Shown here one piece after another: positions 22,001 through 34,527 of a DNA stretch of 64,000 nt; within the stretch, counting starts at the first letter, position 1; every line of letters begins with the position of its first letter. The notes beneath the pieces are model-generated. The model saw only the letters and a program-made list of their open reading frames with translations. It was not told the DNA's origin and did not search any database. This DNA is from Tremella fuciformis (taxonomy: Eukaryota; Basidiomycota; Tremellomycetes; Tremellales; Tremellaceae). Both the position numbers and the translations under genes were made by a program. Location: NCBI GenBank assembly GCA_032768795.1, contig CP136490.1:6138001-6202000 (forward strand), given 5' to 3'.

Positions 22001-24372
22001 TCCTGCGGATCCCTGCGGTAGATCCCGCTTCTGCGCTTACCGGACGTCACAACCGTTGTGCGTTCCGCGATTCGTCTCGCTATCTCTTCCTCGGTGACGT
22101 ATTCGTATCTCGACCAAACACCAGAGCCTTTAATCTTGTTCTCCTCTCTCTTGCGCTTTTCCTCCTCCTTGGCAGCTTTCGCTTCGAGTTTGGCCTGAAG
22201 TGCCGCAGCGGCGTTTATCTGCCTGGTCTCCTGAGTGACCCATTCTTCCTCTCGCATGGAATCCACAATGAAGTCCTCCTGTGCCCACAAATGCGCGAGC
22301 TTACGGGCGTACCGTTCTTCTCTCGTCTCATTTTGTGGGGGAAGGACAATCTCTGGCTCTTTCTTCCTGTTCTTGTCCAGAGACGGGAGCGGAACTGAGG
22401 AGACCTTTTTGGGAAGATATCCTGGCGGTACCAGATGCGCAGGCGGGAATTCCTGCACTTCCGTCGGCTTATGTGCAGGCCACGGCAGGCCAAAGATGAG
22501 GGCGTGGCGGATACATCTGAAATGAGTCTCCCTTACGAGCATCACGATCCAAGTAGACGCACCTTGAACAGTGGTCAAAGTATTTGTTATTGAACCAAAT
22601 CTGCTCTTCTAAGGGTCTGCAACAAGTGACACACCGAGGATAGTCAGTCGGGAACTCTGTCGTCCCCGGCGTGACCTCGGTGGCGGCTTCCGAATCCGAA
22701 GCTTTCTTTCCTCTGCTAGGTCGCGCAAAGTACCCAGGAACAAAATTTTTGGCGGCCAGTCGCGCGGATGGACCTCGTCGAGTGGCTTCGGGTGAATCAG
22801 AATCATCATCGTCCGAAGCGGCCGTATCAGTATCCCGAACTGACGGCGTTACAGCATTTGGCACTGTTGAATTGCGGACGGGTGTGTGGGATGATTCGGC
22901 AACAGAGGCCATATCGCCGACTGCCTGAGCATCGGCTTGGGACGGGGCCGCGTCACCGTCCGAGGCGTTTCCATTTGAGCTTTCGCCATTCGTAAACACG
23001 TTGCGCAAGGACGAGTGACCATTTGTCTTGACCGAACGAGCGGGCGTGGAGTGCACGCTTGAGGGGCCTGCAGACATATCACGAGAATTAGACCTTGAAA
23101 GGGGTTCTTTCGGGGTGAATCCGCCTCTGTGATTTATTTCACACGTCAAGCAAAGGCTGCGGACGGTCAATACACCAATTGACCACGGTCCCGTATAGGA
23201 AACAACGAACCATTCACGGTTCCCCTTGCCGAAATAATCGTCGCCGCTGTTTGTGAGCCTTCGCTGCGATGAAAGGAGGAGTCGCGAAACGCACTAGAAG
23301 GTGGTCAATTCCTCCCCGATTTTTATCGGTTTCGTCACACGGAAGGTGACGTATTTGCCTTGTCGGAGTAGCTCGACGTTCGGGGAACAGTCATGCTGCG
23401 AATGGTATCAGCCGGTATACACTTCCAATTTTCCCAACGAGAACCGCTGTCACACGCTTATCTCGGATTGCGGGAAAACAACTCACGTTCAAGAATCGGG
23501 CCGGTCCAAGAAACAGTTGAAAGCAATTTTTCAAGCCAGACCAGACGATACTGAAATCTCGCCGCCCGGTGCGCTTGGACCGCCGGTGGCCTTTCGGACC
23601 ATCTTCTTCGTTCTCCTTCGATTTCCCCTTGTCTTTTCTCGAAGCTTGCCGTTCTTGCTCGTCATCCTCGTCGTCCGAGCCGACCTCTTCGCCGGTAGTA
23701 CGCAACGCAAACTCGTCACTAAGATCCATCTCGGCCCGCCACTCGTCTGGCAGCGGCACCACAGACCCTTGTAGCTCGGTCAAGACAACGCCATGAGAGA
23801 GCGGCCGCGTAGCAAAGACACCGAGCTCAACATGCCCGGTCACAGCAGTATAACGTGCGGTGACGTGCATGTCGATACGAGATTGCGGTTGCAGCGGCAA
23901 GAGATAGCGACGGAGATGTCTTGTGATCAGCAAGCATGAACAGTCAGCAGGGCAGAGCGATCGCACTGCAAGAAGCGTTCTCTCTGTGATTCAGTTTCTT
24001 TGCTGTCGAGATGTTTCTTGATCAGATGAAATCTGCCACATCAGCTGCCAAATGTGCGAAGAAAGTCGTATCGCACTCTTGCAGACGCTGCATAGCTGCC
24101 GGAGTGTTGCCAGTTGTGACCGTCTGTCCGTAAGCATGGTATCGAGTGGATCGGCAATGATGACACACCTCTCTTACAATGTTCAACACCTCATCTGTCT
24201 TGAATACCGGGCCGACAAACTTGACCTGCTGAGGATGCACGCCGAGCTTTGTATTCGGCAAGCAGCCGAGCTGGTCCACAAGGATCCAGGAGAGCAGGTC
24301 GTCATCCTCGCTGAGGTCCTCTGCTGGGTGAGGCAGCGGTTTCGGCGCGTCGGGCAGAGGTCGGGGAGGCAT
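19093..24372 (-). CDS. SET9: Histone H4-K20 methyltransferase Set9/Suv4-20
   Basis: Nuclear SET-domain enzyme of the KMT5 (Suv4-20) family. Start at 24372 (MPPRPLPDAPKPLPHPAEDL); the N-terminal helical part includes DLLSWILVDQLG and, across introns, FHLIKKHLD and HLRRYLLPLQPQSRIDM. The SET core is LFLGPARFLN joined to HDCSPNVELLRQGKYVTF, then IGEELTTFYGDDYFGKGN. The post-SET Cys run is RECLCLTCE. A second Cys cluster (CVTCCRPLEEQ then HCSRCIRHALIFGLPWP) matches the Set9 C-terminal zinc-binding block with its conserved Trp-Pro. The SET domain holds an acidic/basic insert of about 45 residues. From 22.5 kb down to 19.1 kb follows a disordered tail of roughly 1,150 residues with a 12-copy repeat and an AT-hook (KRGRPRGSGWR). 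The tail makes it far longer than usual fungal Set9 proteins. Confidence 0.88.
20186..21130 (-). repeat. Coding minisatellite in SET9 tail, 75-78 bp unit, about 12 copies
   Basis: Read on the minus strand, the tail repeats a 25-26 residue unit of the form SAQMLSGRTMATAPSTAASK about 12 times. At DNA level the segment 'catggtcctacc' (plus strand) or a near variant recurs near 20270, 20348, 20426, 20504, 20580, 20657, 20735, 20810, 20887, 20964, 21040 and 21112. Copies at 20.2-20.5 kb are the most alike; those towards 21.1 kb are more diverged. All units keep reading frame. Confidence 0.9.
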
Positions 24373-24758
24373 GACGCGCCCGAGAGGTTACGGTCGGTCG
24401 GGGTGCTCCTTTTATTGACCCGTGCAGCGCGACGTGTGACCGGCCCTGGTTTGTTTTGGAGACGGCGAACGTACCACCTGCACAAGACAGCAGGAGGAGA
24501 GGATGGACAAGAAGCGAGGGGGAGGGAAGGGGGTACGAAGAAAGAGCTGAAGATGGAAAGACAGAAGGATAGTCAAAGAGCAAAGACAGAAAGAGTGGAC
24601 CTGGCCGGGGATCACGCGTCAAAGTCAACCATCGGAGACAAAGTCGTGATGGCACCCTAATATCTGGTACTCTACCCACTCGGTCTGTGCCGACTATTCA
24701 GTCATCTCTCTTCTACTTCAGCAAAGCGTACAGTGTCAAGTGCGGCCACAAGAGCGAC
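24373..24758. promoter_or_regulatory. Divergent promoter region, SET9 / small membrane protein
   Basis: 386 bases between divergent starts; includes a purine-rich stretch at 24490-24600. No gene supported. Confidence 0.4.
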
Positions 24759-25123
24759 ATGCGACTGCTGCAGGCAAACAAGATCCTCCTGGCGAGCTGC
24801 GTCGTGGTGATTCCGCGTAAGTTTCGCTCAAAGACATCTGTGACTCGGATCCCTCGGTGTTCCGTGCTGACTCTTCAGTGTCCTTTTACGGCGGCTTGGC
24901 CTTGAAGGAGTACTTTCTCGAGAAAGAGCTGCCCAAGATCGAAAGGGATGAGATCAAATATCGCGCTGGTCGAGCAAGAATAGCGCAGTGAGTAGAGTGA
25001 CCAGTCGGTGAGCGTGACTCATCCGGTCTCAGGCTGCAGCAGGAACGAGGCGGCCTGCTGGAAGAGGGCCGCAACCTCGATGGCAAGATCGCCGAGCTAA
25101 AGAAGCGCATGGCGACAACCTAG
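24759..25123 (+). CDS. Small single-pass membrane protein with C-terminal coiled coil
   Basis: Three exons give about 85 residues. The N-terminus is MRLLQANKILLASCVVVIP joined to LSFYGGLALKEYFLE, forming one hydrophobic segment (about residues 8-28). A charged helix follows (KELPKIERDEIKYRAGRARI) and then a short coiled coil (EEGRNLDGKIAELKKRM). Introns: donor GTAAGT at about 24819 with acceptor CTCTTCAG near 24878, and donor GTGAGT near 24989. The plan resembles small mitochondrial inner-membrane assembly factors (Cbp4/Pet117 class), but no diagnostic motif was seen, so function is left open. Converges on the HSBP1-like gene. Confidence 0.7.
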
Positions 25124-25355
25124 TCGATTCGACGATCACTCTGCCATCACGTTTCATCGTGATCTGAGTCAGGTCGAAAGGTTTGCTTCCTCGGCCTAAG
25201 TCGATGCCCTATATACTCGACCTCGTAGGCGCCGCATCGGGTCTCTGGCTCTCAAAAGCTCAGTAGGTGCTCTGAGCTCGTCATGTCGTGCATATACAAC
25301 GTACATCTACATAACTTTAGGCGTCAATTATTCACCTGTTTCGCCCAGAAGATCA
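25124..25355. other. Convergent intergenic spacer
   Basis: 232 bases between two convergent stops, holding both 3' ends. No gene seen. Confidence 0.4.
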
Positions 25356-25889
25356 TCACTTCGGCCCGGGCGTCGGCGTCGGCGACATGACCGAGCTGGG
25401 CTGGTCGACGTCCCCATGCATGAGGTCCTGTATCGTATTCTCCAGCTGGTCTATCCGGCTTGACATGTCGTTCACTGCGATCAGCTCTGATAGTAGAGTC
25501 ATTGAGCTAACACCAACTTCGTTGTCTGCCCCGTCAGTGATGACTAGCGACCAGAGGAATGCACGCACAACACTTGATCAGACATTTCGTCGAAACGCGT
25601 CTCGAGCTGGCTCAGCAGGGTGTCGACCTGTCTGGTCAGCTACATCTACTGGCTGACCGTGCCAGGCGAGACATGTGATAGCCACCGTTGAATGATGAAG
25701 GAGACTCACAAAGCCGCACAGCTCCCCTGGGCTAACCACATCTTTCGGCGCAACGGCCACTCCTCCTGCTTTCTTCTGTATTGGAGAGGCGTTGGCGCTG
25801 CCTGCAGCGTTCGATTTGATGGTCGACAAGCGTTTGGTAGATGGACCGGGCGCGAGACCTGGTGTTGACGGCGCGTCCGGCGCGACCAT
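25356..25889 (-). CDS. HSBP1-like heat-shock-factor-binding protein with N-terminal extension
   Basis: The C-terminal part matches heat shock factor binding protein 1: FVDTLLSQLETRFDEMSDQV and, after an intron region, DMSSRIDQLENTIQDLMHG. Human HSBP1 has the same hydrophobic heptads and the pair MSDQ...DMSSRID at the same spacing. This core is a short trimeric/hexameric coiled coil that binds HSF1 and, in other contexts, WASH-type complexes. Here about 50 Ser/Pro/Ala-rich residues precede it from ATG 25889 (MVAPDAPSTPGLAPGPSTKR). The frame stays open upstream (to about 26080), so the true start may be earlier. The exact splice sites between MSDQV and NDMSSR (25445-25575) were not settled. Confidence 0.65.
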
Positions 25890-26172
25890 GTTGTCCCACG
25901 GTTTGATCGATAAGAGATTTGGGGTCGCACGTAGACGTTCTATTCCACTTGCAAGCCCTGGTGTGCTACTGAACGGGACCGAGGCTGCGGCTTCCAGAAT
26001 GCTTGCTCGATGTTTGACAGGTGCAAAGACAACAAGTGGTCGCGAGGTGCGGACACCGACCGGATCAGTTCCCAGGTCCGGCCGAAAATCCTATCCATCT
26101 CTGACATTCAACTTTCACCAAGAGACATTCAGCACAGTCTCAAGAGCTGGCAGAGCCTTTCGAGCCGGGGCG

Positions 26173-27573
26173 ATGCCCCTCCCCCTCCCCAACATCCTCA
26201 TCCACCTCTCTGCGCTCGTCCGGCCGCGGCTACTCCGCCCCGACCTGCGGGTCCCCAGTGCGCACCCCTCACTTTTCGTCGATGCAATTCTGACGAGCAG
26301 CAATTGGCCATGTCGATTTCAGAGCGCTTCGGAAAGTCGGCTTCAACGCCGTCGTGGTGGACAAGGATAACTGCTTGACACTGCCGGAACAAGATGGTCT
26401 CTATCCGCCTTTACAGGTGGGCTGTCGCCTCCGGCTTGGTGAAAGCCCACTGAGCGTGTAGGAAGGATGGACAGCGCTGCTGGGCGCATTCGGCCCAGGC
26501 CGGGTGCTGATCGTCTCCAATTCGGCTGGCACGAAGAAGGACCCGTCTCTGAGTGCTGTGAGCCAGTTCTCGCGCTTTAGGTCGAGCTAAAGCAGGCATA
26601 GGCCGAGCGAGTGACGAGGAATCTTCGAGCGCCAATATTGTCGCATCCTACTCCGAAACCTGCTTGCGCGCCCTTGATCCTCAAGTACTTCCGAGGAGAG
26701 CTGGGCCGACCACGCCTGCCGGTCCTGATTCCTGCAGCACCGCATCCCGCAACAGAAGTGATCGAGGAGTCATCAGAAGCACGAGCACTGCGAGAAGCAT
26801 GGGCGACCGGACCGCTGCTGGGACCGCCAGAAACCAGCAGCAGCAGCAGTAACAGCAACGACGAGCCATCAAGAAATGTCGTAGCCTCTCAACCACCGCA
26901 GCCGCGTGAATACCCTCCACCACCGCCAGAAGCCCCAGAAGACAATGAAGACCTGCGCATCCTCGTTGTCGGCGACAGGTTATTCACCGACACCCTTCTC
27001 GCCTGGCGACTACGGCTTCTCCTCGGAATGCCGCCGGCAGACGAACCTCCACGGGTACTCTCAATCCAGACCGTCTCGCTTCCGCGGCCAGACCAGCGCA
27101 TCCTCCGCATGCTCGAGAACGTCCTGTCGCTCGGCAAGCTGCGCAACTCTGGGAAGTACGACTGGACACGGTACGCTCTCCCAGGCGACGACCTAACCTT
27201 GACCGAGCGACTGTTCCCGCGCCTGCCGGCGTGGAGGGGTATCAAAGTTCCGTTTCTCAGCCGAAGACTAGGTGCCAGGTCGGACGGGCTGATTGGCGCG
27301 CCTTTATTGGTGAAGGTCAAGCGGAATACCGCACGAACGGTGCGTGCCACGGCGAGGGGTACGGAGAGGCTCTTGCGCACTGTTTGGAATGGGCTGGTCG
27401 GCGGCGTGTTGTATGTCTGGGCACGAGCGAGAAGACGGTTGGAGGCATATCGAGCAGAGAGGGCGGCGAGGCTTGTCACCAGCGGAGCGGCGTCGGCAGA
27501 ACTACCAAAAGTGACAGAGACGGGCGTAGCATCATCATCATCAGCAGCAGCATCAACATCCACATCTGCATAG
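26173..27573 (+). CDS. GEP4: Mitochondrial phosphatidylglycerophosphatase Gep4
   Basis: HAD-type phosphatase that dephosphorylates phosphatidylglycerolphosphate on the matrix side, a step of cardiolipin synthesis. Start 26173 (MPLPLPNILIHLSALVRPRL). After an intron it reads TIGHVDFRALRKVGFNAVVV, then motif I DKDNCLTLPEQDGL (catalytic DxD within DKDNC). Motif II is RVLIVSNSAGTKKDPS, then RAPILSHPTPKPACAPLILK, as in yeast Gep4 where KPGC is conserved. Motif IV is ILVVGDRLFTDTLLAW. Between KPAC and motif IV lies an insert of about 85 Ser/Pro-rich residues, and the C-terminus has about 150 extra residues ending in a Ser/Ala run. Introns occur after PPLQ and SLSA. Converges on pICln with 33 bases between stops. 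Confidence 0.88.
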
Positions 27574-27606
27574 ACAGTCCGCAATGCATGCACATCACGG
27601 CGACTG

Positions 27607-28657
27607 TCATTCCTTCGGGGCATCGTCGTACTGCCCCGCGTCCTCCCAGCCGTCCGGCTTGGGCACGTTGCCCCAGTCCACCAGGCCTATGAAGCGCTGT
27701 ATGGGGTCCTACCCATCAGCCCTTCCCCGGCGCGAGCACTAGTACGGCCTGAAGCGCGCTCCCGGCCCGCCGCCCGAATGAAAATCGCTCCTCACCCGCC
27801 CGCCTTCACCCTCCTCTGCGCCTTCCCCTTCTTCGCCTCCTTCACCTTCCTCCTCGTCAAGATCGATATCGTCGACATTGTCCGCTGTGATCCACTCGCT
27901 GTCAGCCCCGTCGGGCATCGAGGGGAAGAAGCCGAATCCCCCGTCGTCTTCTTGGCCAGGGAAGACTGTGTTCTCGTGCAGCGCAGAGCAGGCTGACAGA
28001 GCCGCGAAGAGCGGCTCGACTTTCGATCAGCTCCACCCATCGACGGATCCCGAACGAAGAGGTCCGGAGAAGGACTCACGTTTCTCCTGCGGAACGTAAA
28101 TGCGTACTTCCCTCATAGGGCTGTACTCCTCTCCTCCCTCTTCGCCTTCCTCCTCTTCTCCCTCTCCAGAAGTTGCGTGCCCGTTCGCCCCACTGGCGCC
28201 GTTTGCCCCATTGGCAAGGGCCGCAGCTGCAGGCCCGAGGTGTATCCGTGGCGGAGCGTCCGACTCGTCGATCTGGCAGTACACATGCACCGGATGCTCG
28301 CTCGAGCCGGGCACAAGTGCGTGCAGGGTCAAAGAAGGGTATGGGAGGGAGAAGCCGGGCAGTGTCGAGCCCGATCCGGACGCCGACGAGGAAGGGAGAA
28401 AGGCCACTGCGCTGCTGGATGAGTCTCGCCCACGGGGCCATAGACCAGACGCACTCTTCTGTGACCCATACTTTGCCGTGTAGACGTTCTGGCCAGCTCT
28501 CCCACCCGCCGTCCTTGGGACTCATCGAAATGTCCGCCTCATCTCCCCATCGCAAGACCGGTGGGATGTCGACAAAAGACCCGGGCGTGGATGAGGTGAG
28601 TGTGCTGTGTTCCTCTGCCGATATGAATGACGGGGGCTCGCTCAACGGGGAGATCAT
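27607..28657 (-). CDS. Methylosome subunit pICln (Lot5/ICln family)
   Basis: pICln is a PH-like chaperone that loads Sm proteins in the PRMT5 methylosome during snRNP assembly. Start 28657 (MISPLSEPPSFISAEEHSTL); an in-frame upstream start would add 24 residues. Core strands: LHGKVWVTEE, GFSLPYPSLTLHALVPG, HPVHVYCQIDES, REVRIYVPQEK and LESLFAALSACSALHENT, which follow the ICln order exactly. The acidic loop between strands is EEEEGEEGGEEY. A second acidic tract follows, and the terminal exon (IQRFIGLVDWGNVPKPDGW) is reached by an intron with donor GTGAGG. Stop 27607-27609. The C-terminal acidic tail is a known Sm-mimicking feature of the family. Confidence 0.85.
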
Positions 28658-28852
28658 CGTGCTGATGACTGTTTTGAGTGGGGTCGATTGGCCTGGAGCT
28701 TGACGAGACGAAGAGCAAAGACACAACACGAACAGACAGAGGGTTGGTCAATCGAAATTCGGTCAATGGTCCAAGTGGAGGCAACTATTAGGTCGAGCCA
28801 GTCGACAAGCTGCTACTCTACATGCATAGATATGCCTCTACCGCCACAGTGT

Positions 28853-30417
28853 CTACGCGCCCGACTTCCAGTAACATATATCCCCATCCAGCACCTCGTA
28901 CGGCTTGCCCTGCTGTCTCAACTTGCCAGCAGCTTTGACCTGGGCCTCGGTGCCGTACTCCTTCAAGTCCTCGTACGCCATGATCTCGCCGCACACAAAT
29001 TTGTTCTCAAAGTCGGAGCTGCCCATGAGCGTTGTGCCGATCAAGCCGCAAAGAGGTACTCACTGGATGACACCGGCCGCTTGGGGCGCTTTGGTCCCCT
29101 TGCGGATGGTCCACGCCCGCACCTCGTCCGGCCCACAGGTGAAGTATCTGATCAAATCGAGACTCGAGTAACCTGCGGTGGTGATCTTGCCCAGAGCACT
29201 CGGGTTGGCTCTTGGCAGGCCGAGCTTCTCGGCCTCGTCCAGCTTCTCCTCGTCGGACATGGACACGAGTCGCTCCTCAAGCGCGACAGAGAAGGGAATG
29301 AGCAGGTCGCCGGGGTTGTTCTCGTCGATCCACGCCTTGATCTTTGGCAGCCACTTGTTCTTCTTGCGCACAAAGTCGCGCTCAGACAGGTTGACGAGGT
29401 AGGTGATGGGTTTGGCGGTGAGGAGGGTGAGGCCATTGATGACCTCGATCTACTCGTCAGCACTGTGCAAGAGGCAGTCGTGCACGATCGAGTGAAGGAG
29501 AAGCAAGGGTCAGAGATAATCTTTTTCTCATTGATATAATCGACGAGCTGGGTTTATAGAGCTGTGCGCTCGGTCTCATCACTTATGGGGTGGAGAGGTG
29601 GGGGTGCAGCCGAGCAAGAAGACAGAGTGCTTACCTCTTTGTTGGTCCAGGTACCTTTCCGCACATCTTTGTTCTCCTCCTTGAGGAGATGGAGGATCTT
29701 CTCAACCGTGTTCTACAAATCAGCAACGGCCCCCGACATGGCAGTCAGATCTACATACCATCTCCTCCTTCTTCTGCTTGTCGGCCAAGCTGACGCTGCC
29801 GAGATTCCTGCTGTTCTTCTTAAGCTTGTCCAGCTCCTTCTCGACCCATTCGATATCCTTCAGCCGCAGCTCCGTGCTGATGATCTGCATATCCCGCAGG
29901 GGGTCGACGTCCCCCTCGACATGGATGACCTCGGCATCGTCAAAGGCACGCACGACCTGGAAGATACCGTCGACCGCGCGGACGTGAGACAAGAAGGCGT
30001 TGCCGAGCCCGGCACCGGTGGAGGCGCCGGCGGTGAGGCCGGCAATGTCGATACATGTGAGGAAGGCGGGGACTTTGGATGCGGGCTTGTAGGCTTCGCA
30101 GAGCCAGAGGAATCGTTCGTCAGGGAGGGGAATGCGGGCCTCTTCGGGGTCGCTGAGCATCAGCTTGATCCTTGAACCATGAACCGGTATGAAGCTGACA
30201 TGGTGGCATAGGGAAAATTGGCGGCTTTGCCGAGGTCGGTTTGAGAAAGCGTGTTGAAAAAGGACGATTTGCCGACATTGGGCAGGCCGACGATACCAAT
30301 CTACCATTAGCCTTTCCTCCTCCGACAGCATACTGTCTCTGGGCCCACTTTCAAGTTGTTGCTCGGTCGTCCAAGCATCACCTTCTTGGGCTCCTCGCCC
30401 TTCTTCTTGGGTGGCAT
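28853..30417 (-). CDS. OLA1: Obg-like ATPase Ola1 (YchF family)
   Basis: Conserved TRAFAC P-loop ATPase of the YchF/OLA1 clade, linked to ribosome and stress control. From ATG 30417: [20 protein letters not shown], then the G1 block [18 protein letters not shown] and [20 protein letters not shown]. The G3 block is [20 protein letters not shown]. Next come [15 protein letters not shown], a coiled-coil insertion ([20 protein letters not shown]) and the NLSERDF G4-equivalent. The C-terminal TGS domain includes [16 protein letters not shown] and [16 protein letters not shown], ending at YWKSGA. The frame is open upstream with a second ATG at 30588 that adds 57 residues resembling a mitochondrial presequence. 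Several short introns. Confidence 0.94.
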
Positions 30418-30781
30418 CTTGCCTGATTTAGCTTTCGCAAGGGTCGGAGGGGAGGTATAAAGGGTCCTCGCTGGTCGAGGGAGGTATGTGGGCTTGTCGT
30501 ACAGAGAAAGCGGAGAGAGTCGTGGTAGAGAGGCCTGTGCGGACCTTGAGAGACGTAAGGCGAGTCGTGTAGAGAGGGGAGAGAGCATGCACCCCTCGTC
30601 TAGGATGTCGGAGAGAGACAGAACCTGCTGGCTCGCAGCGTTGGACTTTTCCAGAGTTTCACCCGCGCGCCTCATTTCGCCCCGCCATATGACGAGCCTA
30701 TCTCCCCCACTCGTCAGGGTGGGGCATCTGTCTCTTTGTCCTTGACGTCAACGCCGTATCTCTCGAGACTTGACTAGCATT
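30418..30781. promoter_or_regulatory. Divergent region OLA1 / cytidine deaminase, possibly including an OLA1 N-terminal extension
   Basis: 364 bases between the canonical start codons. On the minus strand the OLA1 frame is open through 30588 and beyond, so part may be coding in a longer transcript. No separate gene is supported. Confidence 0.45.
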
Positions 30782-31508
30782 ATGGACCCCGGCAAGCTTC
30801 ACGAGCTCATCAAGGCGTCTTTCTCAGGTATCTCACCTACAGTTGGGCCGTAAGGAAACTGATAGCAGGCCGAGACAATGCCTATGCGCCATACTCGAAC
30901 TTCCGGTACGTCCTCTTTTTCGGCTTGTCGGCCATGTCCCATCAGAAGGGGAGACTGACGCCCAGGGTGGGCGCGGCGCTGCTCATGTCTTCTGGGGAGG
31001 TGGTGACAGGGTGTAACGTCGAGAATGCGTCGTACGGTGAGCTCATCTCCTCTTCAGTGTAGCTCCCACCGCCTATCTCATACAACACTGAGGTCGAGCA
31101 CGCATGAGGAGGACCATGGCTAACGGGAAGGAGCCGGGTTATGCGCGGAGCGTACAGCCATCGCCAAAGCCGTCGTACGTCCTCAACCTCCGGGGTGAGC
31201 TGATAGGAAGCGCAGCTGACGCTCAGTCAACCGGGCACAAGAGGGTAGTCGCATGCGTGGTGACGTCCGACGTGCCGGCGCCCACGACCTCGCCATGCGG
31301 GATCTGCCGACAGGTCTTGCGCGAATTCATGCCCCTCGACGGAGATGTATATATGGTTGCTGCTGGATATCCAGTAGACGGACAGGCACCAGCGTGGCTG
31401 GGCCAAGGAGGTGACGAGGAGAAGCGGTGGATATGCCGGATGACGCTGGATCAATTGTTGCCCATGAGCTTTGGGCCGGACAATCTGGCCAGAGCAAAAG
31501 GGCAATAA
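30782..31508 (+). CDS. CDD1: Cytidine deaminase
   Basis: Zinc enzyme of pyrimidine salvage converting cytidine/deoxycytidine to uridine/deoxyuridine. Four or five exons. The N-terminus is MDPGKLHELIKASFSGRDNA, then YAPYSNFRVGAALL, GCNVENASYGAGLCAERTA (Cys ligand and catalytic Glu in CAE) and CVVTSDVPAPTTSPCGICRQ (PCxxC zinc ligands). The CAE motif is restored by splicing from about 31036 to an acceptor just before 31133. There CTAAC sits about six bases from the AG, an unusually short branch-to-acceptor distance. Another intron starts after AIAKAV. The C-terminal part (PLDGDVYMVAAGYP, MTLDQLLPMSFGPDNL) is typical; the length fits the tetrameric class. Confidence 0.92.
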
Positions 31509-31693
31509 CCTGAATCAGATCTAGAGGGAGCTTGAAAATCTTTCGGTACAGTACAGTCAGTATGCGATCTGCGACCTGCAGCAGATGTGAATGTGCATAG
31601 CCATGTTTTGTTGTTGTATACTACAGGTCCAATTGCACAAGAACCTCATCATACTCGGTCCTCCACCCTCAGCACCTCGCCACCGATGTATCT
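31509..31693. other. Convergent spacer CDD1 / UGP1
   Basis: 185 bases containing both 3' ends. No gene seen. Confidence 0.4.
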
Positions 31694-33616
<1,923 letters not shown>

Positions 33617-34527
33617 TTTCGAGGGGGGTTGACCCATCATGGATCGAAGCAAGGGGCAAAAGACCATAGCGGCGAAGTTGGGCGAGTTGAGAGTTATATA
33701 GAGGTATGGGGTTATATGGCCAAGTGCACGGTGACAAGTTGGCGCCGTCGCGGCGTGTAAATGGGTAATATGCCGACGTCATGTCAGGCGCGGTGTGCAA
33801 TGAAGCGAATGGCAATGTGCAGGGCACGTTGGGTCGAAGTGCGGCGAGGAGGAAGGAGGAGGTGGTGTAGCGATGGCAGGAGGACAGGGGGAAGCATCGC
33901 GTCAGCATCAAGCTCAACCCGTGTCACAAACGTGGAGCGGAGCGGTGCGTCGCTCCAGCGGGGACTCACGACTGCGGAGTGACCTCGTTGTCTCGCGCTC
34001 GCCTCGGCGTTGACTACTGGCTGCTGGAGGGTAGACATGGTGTACTATTGGGCCGGGGTATGGATGGTACAGCTGAAAGAGAGAAGTAAAGAAGCAAGCT
34101 CGTTGCTAATGGTGGGGAGGAAGGAGAAGGAGCAGCGGCGCGCGAACCCCTCCTTGTAATTGGCGTCGCTACCGTCATAGCTTCAGGGTCGGACACGTGG
34201 GCGGGTCAGAGCATGGGCCGCCGGCTTTCCGCCTTTGGAAGGGAAAGGTAATGTGGCACTGGCCGCACTGTCGATCAATGCATAATGGCTGGTCAATGGG
34301 AGAGACATCAAAGAAGGACCGCCGAGATCTGCAGGAGGTCTGGACTGCGAGACGAGAGAGATTAGCATGATGGTTCACAGCTCAGAGCTGAGAGCATCCT
34401 GCAGAGGACTCGCGCGTCGTACTTCACTTCACCATCGCATTCCGAATCCGTAAACTATGAGAGCGCAGAACACGCAAAAAAGAATACCCAAATGACAGCG
34501 ACGCTTGAACCAGCACACCGTGTAGTA
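33617..34527. promoter_or_regulatory. UGP1 upstream region
   Basis: 911 bases between the UGP1 start and the end of the next minus-strand gene. On the minus strand CTATATAAC (33693-33701) is a good TATA candidate for UGP1. A minus-strand open frame 33784-34038 (MSTLQQPVVNAEASARQRGH) was seen but has no supporting family. Pyrimidine-rich tracts around 34040-34140. Confidence 0.45.

Noticed and set aside
33784..34038. Minus-strand ORF upstream of UGP1 (MSTLQQPVV...)
   Set aside because: No family, no acceptor after its GTGAGT donor that links it to UGP1, and the UGP1 TATA-like box lies downstream of it.
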